Notes: a model not told the origin generated them from the letters alone. A DNA stretch of 64,000 nucleotides from Berberis thunbergii (GCA_003290165.1 QNQO01000823.1:1-64000), one strand, 5' to 3'; shown: positions 1 to 12,797, numbered from the stretch's first letter. A program made the numbers and translations.

Positions 1-2027
1 TCACCAACGATCTCATTCTTGCCGCTTCATTCCATAACCCGCTAGCAGCATACATGCCTGATGCAAGCATATAACCAGCAGAGCTCAAAGGCTCCATTTC
101 AAGAACACGAGGAACAAACTCCCCTCACCACAGTACATTGTTCCCGTGATTCCTACAAGCACTCAATAAGCCACCCACCCCAAGTACTAGCACTAACCTT
201 GACTCCTGCAGGCATCTGCTTGATAACATTCATTGCACTTTCCAAATCTCCACATAGGCCTAGCATATCCACCAAGCATGAGTAGTGTTCGTGCCAGGTT
301 CAAGCATGTGAACTTGAGCCATCGTTTTGAAACAAGATTGCCCCTCTTCAACCAAAACCTCCATGGCATCAAGACAGAGCATAGTCACAGTATTTGGCTT
401 TACACCATGCAACTCCATCTCGCAAGTAAACCAAGGCATCATGCACACGGTCATTCATACCATATGCTGATATAATGGCACTCCATGATACTATATTTCT
501 ATTAGGCATCTGATCCAACACTTTTCTTGAGGACTCTAGCGCACCACATTTTGAGTACATGTCCAGAAGAGCAGTTCCAACAGCCACCTCTGTTGCTACC
601 CCGTTTCTAGTGGCTTTACCATGAGCCCACTTTGCTCTTCTTAGTTCAGCTGTAAGTAAGCAAGCATCCAAAATACTTGAAATGGTAACAGAATTGAAAT
701 TCTCTTGCAGCAGAGCCATCTCACAGAACAGTGACAATGCCTCGTCAGGCCTGCCAGACAACGAAAAAGCTGCAATCATTGTGCTCCACGAGATCATATC
801 CTGTGTTTCCATCTGTTGAAATACTTCCCAAGAAAGTTCAACTACATTATCATACTTTGCATGGGCACCGATTAAGGTATAATTGGAATAAGCTATTGGA
901 TTCAAATCCCTGCCTGATTGTTTTACATGGATGGACTTGCATTGAATATGATCACCAAGGTTCTTATATACTTGGAGAAGAATGACAATGGTCACCTCAT
1001 CAACTTGAAATCCATCTGTATCCATTGAAGCAAACCATGTTAGAGCTTCTAAATAACATTATAAACTGATCCCGACAAAATCAAATTCCATGAAACTATA
1101 TTTCTTCAAGGCATTTCATTAAAGTACTTCATCGCATAATCAGTATCAACACACTCTGTATACATATCAACAAAAGAATTACTCACAAAAGTATCCAATC
1201 CAAAACCTCATCAAAATAGCCATGACTACCCTTCCCGAATAATTTCTCTCAAGTTCACACAAGCTTAAAGAATGCTAACCACAGTAAGCTAGCCGGGTTC
1301 AACCCCGTTCACAGAAAACATCTCCCGGAACAATTGAAAAGCAACCCGACCTTCCCCGCTCTGCACATAAGCCCCAATTACAACACTCCATGATATCACA
1401 TCTCTCTCAGCATTTCATCAAACAAATTTTTTACAGACACCAAGCCTTCAAATTCAGCATACAAGCTGCTAAGCAGTGAGTTCTGGACTGAAACCAGATT
1501 GATAAACCCACTTCGAATAACGACCCCTGGATGACCAAACCTACATGGGCAGTTTTATAACCTCGACAAGCCTGAAGTACAAGAACTAAAGTAAACACAT
1601 TGGGTTCGAACCCAGCACCCCTTGCTTGCACAAACAAGCACACATCAAAACACCCATGGATCACTACATTCCATGCAACAGAGTCCTTGACACCCATTGA
1701 ATTAAAAACATTTATAGCGTAACTCAAGGTCCAACATTTCATGTAGAAATCGATAATGGAATTACTTACAGAAGTGAAGAAATCCAAACCTCGTTTTGTC
1801 ATAGAAGTGTGAAGATAAGTTCCTTCCTTGAAGGATTGAAGGTTGGTGCAGGCCTTGAAAATGGAAGGAAACAGAGTAGGGTCTTCGAGCTGGATCCCCT
1901 CTTTCCTTGTTTGATGATAGTGGGTGAGTACATTTTTCCAGTTTAATAAGGATAGTTTGATGTTCAATGCCCAAGTTTGGAGCTTTGAAATGGGAGAAAT
2001 GGTTGAGAGACGCATCACTGGTTTCAT
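1..2027 (-). pseudogene. PPR-protein pseudogene (At2g17210-like)
   Basis: PLS-type pentatricopeptide repeat protein, a family that binds organellar RNA. Recognisable repeats include VSWSAIISAYG, LLDMYSKCGALESSRK and DMISWSTMIAAFS. The reading starts near 2027 and runs off the left edge. Coding similarity moves between frames at least near 1470, 1390, 1040 and 420, and in-frame stops lie around 1260-1290, so no continuous protein is possible. The family normally has an intronless ORF of several hundred codons. Assignment to At2g17210 rests on remembered similarity and on a PIX13-like kinase elsewhere in the window. That it is a broken PPR gene is clear; which PPR gene it is remains less certain. 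Confidence 0.8.
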
Positions 2028-2152
2028 GCGAAATCAAGGTTTCAGTTTGGCTGGATTTCGTGGCGCCGACTTAACGTCTTTGACTACTTGGATGGAAAGA
2101 GTAGTGACAAGTTGTCTAAATGTGCCTTACATTACCTCTACTACCAAGACCG

Positions 2153-2221
2153 TACCGTCTAGCTCAATTGGTAGAGCAAAGTCTCTTAACCTTTTGTGGT
2201 AGTGGGCTTTGCCATCCGGGT
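2153..2221 (+). pseudogene. tRNA-Lys(CUU)-like sequence, degenerate
   Basis: The box A region TAGCTCAATTGGTAGAGC and an anticodon loop CTCTTAA match plant tRNA-Lys(CUU). The 5' acceptor strand is changed at its first two bases, the anticodon stem is one base short, and box B is degraded (GGCTTTGCC where GTTCGAGCC is expected). It is therefore a pseudo-tRNA or the head of a tRNA-derived SINE. The following T-run and lack of a clear tail do not settle which. Confidence 0.5.
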
Positions 2222-2556
2222 TTTTTTCATCCTCTAAAAGGGTTTATCATTTCTTCAAAAGTTTTTCAAAAATTATACATGACATACATCGTTCAGACAT
2301 GAAACCTGCTGTGACCAGCAATGTAATGAGTAACTGTGGTAGGATGCATTCGAGCATCCATCTTTACAACATTTCAAAACCAACAACATACATTGGGAAT
2401 TTCTGCCCATTGAGACTCTTGAGGATTGCTCTGGTGTGCTTTTTTTATCCATTGGCATCGTATAGCAATACTATCCCAGAAGCTGTCTTGAGACGTTCTT
2501 CAAAAGATAGAAACAAAATTGACAAAAATACAGTTCTCTTCTTTTGAATATGATCT
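2222..2556. other. spacer and GAUT3 3' flank
   Basis: No coding signal is seen. This stretch lies just downstream of the GAUT3-like stop codon and probably holds its 3' UTR and polyadenylation region on the minus strand. Confidence 0.4.
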
Positions 2557-5500
2557 CTATTCACTGATGTTGCATTGTTGAAGGTAAGGATTATCAAACA
2601 TTACATATCTGGTCCAGTAGGACTTATACTTGTTAACTGCCAGATCAAGCCACGGCTTGTAGTTCCCGTTGTAATGGACAACAGCTGCATTTACTATCTC
2701 TGTTTGGTCTAATGCTGGATCATAGCCGAGTCCCAAGACATGCCAGCCTTTATCCAATGGGTAAGTCAGGTTGTAGAATGTGATCAGTCCAGGAGGCAGC
2801 GAACCAAGCTTCCATAAAGTGCGGTCCTCATTCTACAAGGGTGGAAAGATGCAAATAAGAATCCACTTTTGATAATTATGATCACCTTTTAGGGATAATA
2901 TCAACATACAGTGAAGAAAACAGTATGAAAGCCACCATTTCTCTCAACAAAGTTCATATGGACACACACGTCATATAAATAAAAGAACCACGGTGAATGA
3001 TTCATGAGCACGGAGATGCTTTCATATGTCATCCACAGAGATACCAATATACCATATTGTAAATATTGCAATACTTCAGGTAAATAAGTTGTTTTCATAT
3101 TAGCAATTAGCATCAAATCAAAGTTTGGGATAAAATAAGGCATTAGGGATAAATAAGGAAAGAAATGTTTACCATGTCTTGCCAATGGTGGTATATTCTG
3201 GTAATGTCCCGCTTTTTCCACTCCTTCAAGTCGAAAATGTTCATTCCAAATGCCCATCCACAAGCATTTGGGTCAAAAACTTTTGAGATCTTTGGGTTGG
3301 AAAAATTGAGATACTTGTCAAAACGATGGAAGCTCTCCTTGCATGTCTCTACTGCACCATTCACCATTCCTTTCATGTCGATAGACCAAAGAGGTGTCAA
3401 ATCTTTCTGAACAACAATATCATCATCCAAAAATAGGATTTTATCAAGTTTTGGATAGACTTCAGGAAGGTAGAATCTTAGATGGTTCAACATGGATAAG
3501 TACTTCGGGTTTCTATATTTGAGATTGTCAGATCCATCAGATATAGTGGTTGGATGATCTGCTCTGAAATAGTATTCCTTCATTCGTGCAGATTCCAGTT
3601 GGCGCAGAACTGAGCAGTAAGAAGAATTGAGCCACTTGAAATTATCAATGTTCTCAATCTGAACTGTTGCACCTGCAGGAAGACTCACAAGGAACCACAT
3701 TTTCATAGCTGCAAAGTTCAGTTTGTCTGTAACTATATGGAATACATGCTTCTCTGGCTCATTTGCATGTAAGACGGTAGAATTAATAACAACAGAAGTG
3801 GCAAGCACATTATCAGAAAATATGGCATAATGGTAGAGAGAAGGATCTTCAAGCTTGTTTGTGTTTAATATCTCTTTGCTTCCATGATCTTTTAGGAAAT
3901 AATCATTAGCGAGCTGAAGAGAGAGGCAATGCAGTGGTCTTGGAAGAGTTTTTGCAGCAAGCTGAATCAAGAAATCACTTTTCTTCTTCATTGTTTTTAA
4001 ACTCTCTTCAGTTGACTGAAGCATGGCTCGTAACTTTCTTGCTACTGTGAAACAGTCATATAATTGGTCCTTTGCCAGAGATAGAGCATGACCCATTTCT
4101 TTAGCTCGATCAAGTGCCCTGGATGAAATCCAAATAAGGACAGAAAACTGAAATATAACACATAAACTACACAAAAGCCCCCTTCGGCATCGTAATAAGC
4201 ACTTGCCTTTATCAATGCCAAACACGGGCTAAAGTTGTTAAGAGTAATACCTTGGGTGTAGCTCGGCATCTGAGCTAGCTTCTCCAATAGCACGTTGACT
4301 CTCTTTGATGTGTTTCATAAGGGAATCATAAAGAGTAAGTTCATTTCTGGATTTGGCGATGCTTGCATATGTTTTAGCCATTATGACCTGATCCCGTATA
4401 AGTTTTAGAGTAGAATCAGAGTATGGGTTTTCAAAATCTCTCCTCCATATACTGTACTTTCCCCTGACAGTGGTATTGAATGTTTTTGATCGCTTCATGG
4501 CTTCTAATCTCATTCGATTTTCAGTGTCATTGTCCTGATGAACAACCTGGGCAATACGGGACTCTTTCCTCTGCTGGCGCAATTGCTGCAAGACCAGACT
4601 TTGTTACAAATATACCTCGAACTGACGTATAGAAAATGGAAATAAATGAGGGAAGATTTTACCCGACGCTTAAGCTTCACTGGGTTGATGGGGGCTTCTT
4701 CATAATGGATAACTCCCTCCCCAGATTGATTCTTATCAACAGAGAACCTATAACTTTCTTCTGTTCCTTTCAGAACTTCTTCAGATGAATTGTTTTCTGA
4801 CTGAAATCAGCAGAGGTTGAACATGGAATCGATCAGCAATTAAACTTACAAACCAGTGAAACGAAAAAAATTATCTAAACCAACTAGAGGAAGATCGAAG
4901 TCGAAGTATTAGTACCATAAAGGTAAGGTATTAAAGATAAATTTGGTGGCTAGGAATTCAATTATCAGGGAAGTAGAGTGTAATTAGTGCCTTTTTTTTT
5001 TATCCGTGACCTCAAATGGAAGTGGAATAGTTCCAAAGTTTCTCACGGCATATGAAAATCGAGTGATTTCGGGAAGGACCAACAAATCAGATGCTTACAA
5101 AAATGGTAACTGTATGACCATCTCCAACCAACTTGCCTCCTCTCATCTTCTTCTCTCCCCTCATATCCCCACTTCTACCCCTTTCCCCCTTTTCCTGAGA
5201 ATTAAATCTTCTGCAGTTAAACATGCCCCAAGAGAAATCAAACTATGGACTATGGAGAAAGTGTATAAAATAGAACTTTGCAAATACTTCTTTCTTAACC
5301 AAAATCTCAATGGCTTCCTATTTACCAAACTCGAAGATTAATGTGACTACATTTTTTTTACTGCAGTTTCAATTCATCAACAGCAGACTAGGAAAATTCA
5401 CCTGATAGCTGTAAAATTGATCATGGCTATTATCATCAGGATTTCGCCAAACCCAGGAAGCTGATAAGTCCTTAGATTTGACCGTATTGATTCGAACAGC

Positions 5501-8500
5501 ACCAGAAGCATCAGTATATGTTGCAACTATGTCGATGTTCTGCATAGAGAATATATTAGTAATCCATAATGTGAAGGTAAACTCCAACACAGACATTAGA
5601 TTTTTAACCTCTTCTTTCCATGGATGATTTTCATTTAGTTCCGACGATTTTTCTTTATCATAAACCTGCTCCTGCACAACCAATATACAGCAAAGGGTAA
5701 AGTAGATAAGGGCAGTATAAAAAGAGAGGCTACAAACTATCTCAAAGACAGAAATATCATATTCAGTAAGATTTAATTCCTTTTCAATTATATTGCCCAA
5801 GTAGAGCTGCCATTTTCCCCTAATTCCATGGTTGAGTATACTCCCTATGCACCAAGAAATAAGGCTAGGGCTTCAAAATAGGGTTTCAGCTTGGTATGAC
5901 GCAAATTATTACTTCGACTTCGAGAAAGCTGGGTTGGTGAATTGGAGCTTCATTAAGGAGCATATGTGATTTATGTTAAGGTGAGAATGTATGATGATAA
6001 GTACAGAGGTATAACGCCACTTATGCTAAAAACTATCCCAAACTAATCAATTTATAGTATTGTCTTCCTAAGCATACATTCACCAAAGGCAACAGTGGAG
6101 AGATTGGAAGGAAGTAGGCAGCCGCCAAGTACATTTACAAGCTTTTAATTGATAAAATACCCCTCAGAGTAGAAGTGCATATTTAAACCTAGCAGGTTTT
6201 CTGCCTAAAACAATTGCAGTTTAAAAAATAGATCTGAATGATTCCTAACACAGGGGAAACAACTATGAGTGAATGAAAAAAAGGTAAGCTCAAACCTTTC
6301 TCTCACTGCATTGCTCACAATCATACTGGGGCCTATATCCTTTGAGACTCCTTAGACTGAAAGAAGCAATAGTATAGGGGTCAAAAAAGAAGTCACCATT
6401 TTTGTCATCTACAAAAAAATTGTTACTACAAAAAGAAATAACAAGAAGAAGATGAATGTGTATGTATGCACTCAACATCCAAACTAGAGTATTATTATAT
6501 ACCTTCTTTGCTGCAGTGTCTTGTTTTAGGTACAAAGATTGTGTGTAAAGGTGTGAACACTCAAAAAATTGACCTTGTTTTTCTGGTACTAACATCTTTT
6601 TTTTTTTTTTCTCTTCAAGTAATTACATCTTTAGTTTACGGCAAGGAAGCACAGACTCTTCAAAAACTTGTCGTATCCGATATCGACACTCGCTCGACAT
6701 GCCTCCGACACGCGTTAGACACTTGGTCCACAGGTGTCAACCATATGGTCAATGTGGTCAACGTGTCTGACACGCCTCTGATACACTTGGAACATGATCA
6801 GGACACAGTCAAGACTCAAAAATAATTTTTTTTTTTTTTTTTAACTTTTAGATGTTTGCAAATAACCACCTAATTTAATGGTTGTTGATCTATCTGAAGT
6901 GGACGATTCTTTCAATTGTGATTTCAGATAAATAGTGTAAAAAGTCACTAAACATAGAGTACCTTCTTCTTAATTTTTGGTTCTTCTTCTTCTCTAATTT
7001 GCTTCATCTTCTCTACTTCTTCTTTACTATACTTTTTCTCTACTTTATTTATTCTTACAACATATGTCACTTTATTAGATTATTATTTATATATATATGA
7101 CTAACTAAACAAATAGTATGACGTGTCGACGTGACCTTGAGTCCTAGTTTTTTGGAAATTTTCAAGTCGAAATGTCGTGTCCGTGTCTGCACGATGCGTG
7201 TGTCTATGTCCATGCATCTTTGGTTTACGGTCAACAAAATAAAATGAAGGGCACATGATTTATTAAACCCTTCTTTTATAATACATCTTTGAGAATTGCC
7301 AGAGATTTAGTATGATGTTTTATCCTATATCTCATCCCATTGACTTCCAAAGATGGCACTAAGAGAAAGATTCAATAAGTACATGTATTATTAAGAATGT
7401 TCCTCAAAGTTAACAGGTTGAATAAGTGACCTTACTTTACTGGAATCTCTGACTCATCAGCTCCATGCACAGCCAAAAGGCATGTGACCTGCATGTATGA
7501 ATGGTGAAGCATAAGATGATAATATCTTATGAAACTTGATGTTCATGTTTGTCCATAGCTTACAGGGTAGTATAAAGAGAAGTTACAATCTATGACACCT
7601 TTAATTATTCATGTTAAATAACTGTAAAAAAAAATAATCTTGTAAAAAACAAAGGATACTAAATTCATAGCCGAGGAAACACTAAGATTAAAACAAGGGT
7701 ATTCTTTCGGTACAATAGACTTGTCAAAATTCGAAAAGACAGTAACTACTTTTTAGTATGGACATTGGAGCATTAAATTTTATTCGTTTTTGCTACTTCA
7801 GAACTTCCGTGAAAACAAAGCAAAAGAGAAGAAGGAAGGGCGGTCAGCAACAAGGTAATGCCCCCTGCCAAGTCTGGGAATGATGTGTAGTTTTCTCCCT
7901 TTCTTCGATTACAATGTATTTAGCCTCAATGTGTAGTGGATGCGACCCTAATTTTACATTTTTTTTACCATCTTAAAAATAATAAAAATAAGAATTCACA
8001 TTTTACTGATTCAGTAACGTTGTCATATCTAAAGAATCTATGCTACACTTGATTGCTTCGTTCACCTAAGTTTCATTCTCCCATCGTTAACTCAACTTGC
8101 CGGTTAAATCAAGCTTATTTTGTGAATTAGTTTAATCCGGTCAAATGAAGACAACAATTGGTATAAACAAATAAGGAACAGAAGATGCCGATTCGGTTAG
8201 GTTAGCCGAGTGATGAACTGGTCAAGGCAACTAGAATCAATTGACCAGATCCCTAAATACACAATAAACACAGAGATCCAAATCAAAACTCAAATTCCTC
8301 ACCACTAGTGGATCATCTCCACAACTGAACCAATACGAAACCCTCTCAATTTCAACTTATTTGGTACAAACACACTATCAGCATTTAATCCTAATCATTT
8401 AAACCCTAGTTCACCAATAATGATCAAAAGAAGCAATAAATTATCATTGTCTATACGATCAAAGTTCAAAAATCGAAGTTAAAATTCAGAAAACAAGAAC

Positions 8501-8679
8501 ACTCAAGACACGTAAGAAGCTAGCATGACTGTAATCGAAAACGAAAAACATGATCGGTTTCTTGAAAACGCGTGATCAAAAGTGCGAGTAGATGGAGATT
8601 TTGATCGATTAATTACCTGTAAGAGAAAGATGAAGGAGAAATAGAAAAAGATCGATAAGAATCTTGAAGGAGATTTCAT
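2557..8679 (-). CDS. GAUT3: Galacturonosyltransferase, GAUT3-like (GT8)
   Basis: Golgi type II membrane glycosyltransferase of family GT8, expected to act in homogalacturonan (pectin) synthesis. Exons read from the sequence: 8617-8679, 7436-7488, a tiny exon ending at 6503 (start 6519 or 6510), 6296-6408, 5609-5671, 5402-5539, 4663-4800, 4251-4585, 3173-4118, 2557-2832. All have GT/AG borders and compatible phases, giving about 713 codons with no stop. The first exon encodes a hydrophobic signal anchor (MKSPSRFLSIFF...). The catalytic part has LFLDDDIVVQKDL (metal-binding DxD), a CGWAFGMN motif and HYNGNYKPW near the C-terminus. Residues around KLEDPSLYHYAIFSDN and LRQLESARMKEYYF match remembered Arabidopsis GAUT3 better than GAUT1 or GAUT4. 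The 5'-most small exons are the least certain part. Confidence 0.9.
6626..7234. repeat. Possible inserted repeat in a GAUT3 intron
   Basis: About 610 bp of intron are flanked by imperfect 20-bp direct repeats (catctttRgtttacgg at 6626 and 7215). Inside both ends lie GACACG/CGTGTC-rich stretches in opposite orientation, for example TCCGACACGCG near 6706 and TCGTGTCCGTGTC near 7173. This looks like a transposed element with target duplication, but the superfamily is not recognised. Confidence 0.35.
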
Positions 8680-8784
8680 GGCTGCAGACCACCAAGGTAG
8701 AGAGAGTGGCAATTGATAGATTGATACACTAGTAACTAGTATACTACTTTCTATAACCGCGGGAATCAACTTGGAGGCGAGGCG

Positions 8785-8796
8785 TTTTTTTATATG
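8785..8796 (-). promoter_or_regulatory. TATA-like box upstream of GAUT3
   Basis: On the minus strand CATATAAAAAAAC lies about 105 bp upstream of the GAUT3-like start codon, a normal distance for a plant TATA box plus a short 5' UTR. No transcript evidence is available. Confidence 0.3.
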
Positions 8797-8823
8797 TTGC
8801 CGAAATTGGTGTGTCGGTCCCAA

Positions 8824-9300
8824 TTTGTCTATTTGCCCCGCTCAATTTACTCTTTGGTTTGGGCCTGTGTGGAGGCAATTTCTATGATATGGTGGCCAAT
8901 ATATTATATTAAAAGTGCAAAAAAAGCACAATTTTCTTCTCCAAAGTTCTAGGAGCAATTGTTAAAGCATATGACATAATAATTTGATGCTGAAAGCCTC
9001 ATTCACATCAAACTTGGCCCGTCGGATCAACAACAAAGCTTGGCATAGAGCCTAGTAGTCGAATTGAGCCAACACTTTCGTCTTAAAGACTGACCTGAAT
9101 TTTAAACTTTCTAGGGAGCGAAAAGGAAAAAAAAAATATTTCGAAGTCTAATTGACGTCGTTAGACTCTCTCCCCAAAAAAATTTCACGCATGGAGTCCA
9201 TATTCGACCCCTCTCCCCAGTCCCTTCCCCCATTCAAAAATCCTCATCTCTGAGAGAAGCTTCAAAAGCTCTCAAAACTACAAAGGTTCAGAGAAAACTC
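8824..9300. other. Intergenic region without recognised gene
   Basis: No ORF or element is recognised. The AT-rich stretch ends in a leader-like pyrimidine-rich region that continues into the GATTTCGTCTTC minisatellite. Confidence 0.4.
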
Positions 9301-9482
9301 TTCGATTTCGTCTTCAGCATCATGCTAAGAAGTTCCTATTTGATTTCGTCTTCAGAATCTTCTCAAAGTATCTCTTTGATTTCGTCTTCAGCACTTTATC
9401 AAGGTCCCTCTTCGATTTCGTCTTCAAGTCCATCTTCGATTTCGTCTTCAAGTCCCTTTTCGATTTCGTCTTCAGCATTTTC
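9301..9482 (+). repeat. GATTTCGTCTTC minisatellite
   Basis: The core CGATTTCGTCTTCA recurs six or more times with variable spacers (caagtccctctt and similar). The gypsy element at 9483 interrupts it, and a related array (TTGATTTCGTGTTGATTTC) resumes beyond the 3' LTR. The two flanks probably belonged to one leader or intron region. Confidence 0.7.
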
Positions 9483-9771
9483 TGTTAGGATACTAATCCT
9501 ATTTAGTATTTACTTGATATTAGAATGTCTTAGTTATAACAATATTCTAATTAGAGAATATTAGCTTGTTTTGAATTAGGAGTTATTGTTTGATTAGAAT
9601 TAGGATTTAATTCAATTAGGAAGTATTATTCTTTGCTTTCAGTTATAAATACATATGATGTAATAGAGTTTAGGAAGCAATACAAGTTTTATTTAGTTTA
9701 TTTGGTGGTTGATCCCCAATCAAAGGATTTAGGTGGTTTGATCTCCAATCAAAAGGTCAATGTCTCTATTA
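9483..9771 (+). repeat. 5' LTR of gypsy element 1
   Basis: Starts TGTTAGGATACTAATCC and ends ...TCTCTATTA. It is nearly identical to the copy at 12509. The end is set by the TTTTC target duplication; the terminal dinucleotide is not the usual CA. Confidence 0.85.
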
Positions 9772-9773
9772 TC

Positions 9774-9785
9774 TAGTATCAGAGC
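9774..9785 (+). other. Primer binding site, tRNA-iMet type
   Basis: TAGTATCAGAGC just after the 5' LTR matches the usual TGGTATCAGAGC complement of the initiator tRNA-Met 3' end, with one substitution. Confidence 0.7.
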
Positions 9786-10549
9786 ATCCTCGATTCTGAC
9801 CAAAAAATTTTTCTTGTTATTTCGTTCTTCATCCTCGTCAACACCCTCACAAAGTTCTTCATTCAAAAAAAAAAAAAAAAAAATTACCTCGCACCAACTC
9901 CACCCTTCGTCGCAACCGCCGTCACCAACAGATCCACCCTCGCCACAGCTCCTCTTTGCCGCCGTCACCAACAGATCTGCACCGCTTCGCAACAGCTCCC
10001 CTCGCCCTCGCCACAGCACCAGCACCGCTTCGCCACAGCACCCTCGCCCTCGCAACGACACCACTCCGCCATCGCATTCGCCCCCTTCGCCAGAGCTTTG
10101 TTCATCCTCCTTTCCGAGCTTCGTCCAATTGCAAGCTCCCCATTTCAGCGCCTCTTCTTCTTCCACAGTTCCAGCTTCCTCGGGTCTCATCGAGCTTGAC
10201 CTGATTCAAGGTTCTTCGGTTCCAGATCCAGCTTCTTCTTCCAGGTTCATCGCGATTCAGCTTCTTCGTTCTTGTGTGGAGGCTCATCGCGACTCAGCTT
10301 CTTCGTTCTTGTTGTGGAGGTTCATCTTCAGCGCTTTGTTCTCATCGGCTTCTTCGTTATTGTTGTGGAGGTTCATCTTCAGAGCTTCGTTCTCATCAGC
10401 TTCTTCTTGTTGTGGCGGTTCATCGCGACTCAGCTTCTTCTTTAGCCGATCCAACTTCATCGGTTCCAGTGCGGCCAACTTCCAGCACTTCATCATTCTC
10501 ATCGCTCCCTATCTCCGCGTTTCACCGGTTTCTTTCAATTTCCATCATC

Positions 10550-12178
10550 ATGACGGTTGCTGAATTGCAAGAGCAGGTCAATGATCTTACTGCTCAAGTT
10601 GCTGGGCTTTCTTCCCACCTCCACTCACTTGAGACCACCAATGACACTATTCTCGAGGCATTACGGAATCTCTAACCAGGTCGGCCAGCACCATACGTTC
10701 CACCGGATCCACAACGGCCCATTATTCCTATTTCGGGCAAGGGCCTCCGTATTGATTTACCCCGTTTCGACGGAACTGATCCGTATGGTTGGTTATTTCA
10801 GGCCGAGCAGTACCAGGAACTCAATGGCCTTTCCAGCGAGCAGATGCTACCCGTTGCCGCTCTTCACCTTCAGGGTGATGCCAACTCTTGGTATCGATGG
10901 ATTCGCCAATCACTCGGCACACTAACGTGGCCACAGTTTTCGAAAGCTCTTTGCTCTCGCTTTGGTTCTCGCGACCATATCGACCCGTGTAGTTCTCTTT
11001 CCAAGTTAGTACAACGAGGCACGGTTCGCTCATTTATTACCGAGTTCGAAAAGATATCTAATTTGGTGCCCGGGTTGTCTGAACCACATCAGATTAGCAT
11101 TTTTCTATCAGGTTTGCGTGTAGATATTCAAGCAGGAGTTAGGATGTTACACCCTACCAGTATTACACATGTTTTTGAGTTGGCTTTATGTCAAGAAGAT
11201 GCCATTAATGCTACTCGATCTAAAGGGCCTGTCCAACATTTTGCTAACCCAGTGCCTGCTACAAATCCTTCAACGCCGGTTACTAGTATCCCAGCAGGTG
11301 TTAAACGTCTGTCCTGGGTTGAACAACAAGAACGTTGTGCCAAAGGACTTTGCTTTAGCTGTGATGAAGTATATAAGTGTGGCCATCGTTGTCCTCAGCC
11401 CCACGTTTTGCTCCTCGAGGGTAATAAGGAAGAAGCTGACGTTTCTGATGCTGACCCTCCTATTTTGGATCATATTTTATCTGAACCTCCTCTAGGGATT
11501 TCTCTTCATGCTCTTTTCGGGTCCCAACGGCCTGATATCATGCGTATTACTGGACAATTAAAACACATGTCTGTCACTGTCCTAGTTGACTCTGGTTCAA
11601 CTCATAATTTTTTGCACCCGTCTTTTGCCAAACAATGTGGGTTTCCAATCCACGACGATGGTGTTTTACGCGTCATGATTGCGGATGGTGGCCATTTGCA
11701 CAGTCCTGGCTATTGTCGGGATGTTTCCCTTCAATTACAAGATTATGAGTTCCACGACCACTTCTTACTTCTTGGTATCACTGGATGTGATGTGGTTCTA
11801 GGTGCTGAATGGCTTCGCTCTTTGGGTCTTATTACTTGGGACTTTTCCAAGCTGTTTATGACATTCTCGGTGGCAAATCGTACTTATACATTATTTGGCG
11901 ACAATTCTCCTATGGTCTTGGCTAACACCGCGGTCCATCGTTCGTTACAACAGGAGCATCACGACATTATTTTACAATTAAGTCAAAATGTTGCCCTAGG
12001 CGCTTTCTTTCCTGATGTCGTTCCGCCACTTGTTGCTGACTTTTCAGATGATGTTGGCAATCCCATCACCCTTTCCCCGGGCCGATCCCATGCTCACCAT
12101 ATCCCGATTTTACCAGTTGATTCTCCAGTAACTGTTCGACCCATATCGTTATCCTCACTTTCAGACGACCGACTTTGA
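10550..12178 (+). pseudogene. gag-protease of gypsy element 1
   Basis: One frame starts at ATG 10550, is broken by TAA near 10673, and is then open from the following codons to 12178. The second part holds the retrotransposon gag core (WPQFSKALCSRFG and neighbours), a zinc-knuckle-like CFSCDEVYKCGHRC, and the protease signature VLVDSGSTHNFLH with its catalytic D-S-G. The first part has a short coiled-coil-like stretch (ELQEQVNDLTAQVAGL). The upstream frame 9760-10563 is low-complexity serine/proline-rich sequence and probably leader rather than protein. Confidence 0.75.
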
Positions 12179-12194
12179 TAGCGTTGTTTCTAAA

Positions 12195-12508
12195 TTGAAG
12201 GTTGCAGGCCTTATTCAAACCAGTTCCAATCCTTATTCTTCATCAGTTCTCTTGGTTAAAAAGAAGGATAGCTCTTGGCGCATGTGTGTTCAAAAGAAGG
12301 ATAGCTCTTGGTTAAATAGAAGGATAACCATTACTAAATTCACTATTCAGGACTGCTGGCTTATCAAGTGGAACAGAGAACCTACATGCTGGCTTATCAA
12401 GTCGACCGGCCCCCTGTGGAGGCACTACTTGGAAAGACTACGAGCAGTTTGTGTACGTTTTTCAGATTTTCAGGCTTGTGGACAAGCCTTGTTTCAGGCG
12501 GCGTGGGA
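12195..12508 (+). pseudogene. Reverse transcriptase remnant, internally deleted
   Basis: The start of an RT domain is visible (AGLIQTSSNPYSSSVLLVKK, then SWRMCV). A repeated KKDSSW follows, then unrelated residues. The catalytic YxDD, RNase H and integrase are absent before the 3' LTR. The duplicated AAGAAGGATAGCTCTTGG at 12264 and 12294 suggests local slippage next to the deletion. Confidence 0.7.
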
Positions 12509-12797
12509 TGTTAGGATACTAATCCTATTTAGTATTTACTTGATATTAGAATGTCTTAGTTATAACAATATTCTAATTAGGGAATATTAGCTTGTTTTGA
12601 ATTAGGAGTTATTGTTTGATTAGAATTAGGATTTAATTCAATTAGGAAGTATTATTCTTTGCTTTCAGTTATAAATACATATGATGTAATAGAGTTTAGG
12701 AAGCAATACAAGTTTTATTTAGTTTATTTGGTGGTTGATCCCCAATTAAAGGATTTAGGTGGTTTGATCTCCAATCAAAAGGTCAAGGTCTCTATTA
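12509..12797 (+). repeat. 3' LTR of gypsy element 1
   Basis: Same start and end as the 5' LTR, with about three visible differences in 289 bp. It is preceded by a purine-rich GGCGGCGTGGGA, a plausible polypurine tract. Confidence 0.85.

Larger units (their letters stand above)
9483..12797 (+). mobile_element. Non-autonomous Ty3/gypsy LTR retrotransposon
   Basis: Two 289-bp LTRs in the same orientation differ at only a few positions. TTTTC lies at 9478-9482 and again at 12798-12802 as a 5-bp target duplication. A tRNA-iMet-type primer binding site follows the 5' LTR. The internal part encodes gag and an aspartic protease. Reverse transcriptase is cut short and RNase H and integrase are missing, so the 3.3-kb copy would need enzymes from elsewhere. 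Confidence 0.9.

Noticed and set aside
9760..10563. 267-codon Ser/Pro-rich open frame
   Set aside because: Low-complexity CTT/TCG-rich leader of the gypsy element; no domain, and the gag frame starts at 10550.
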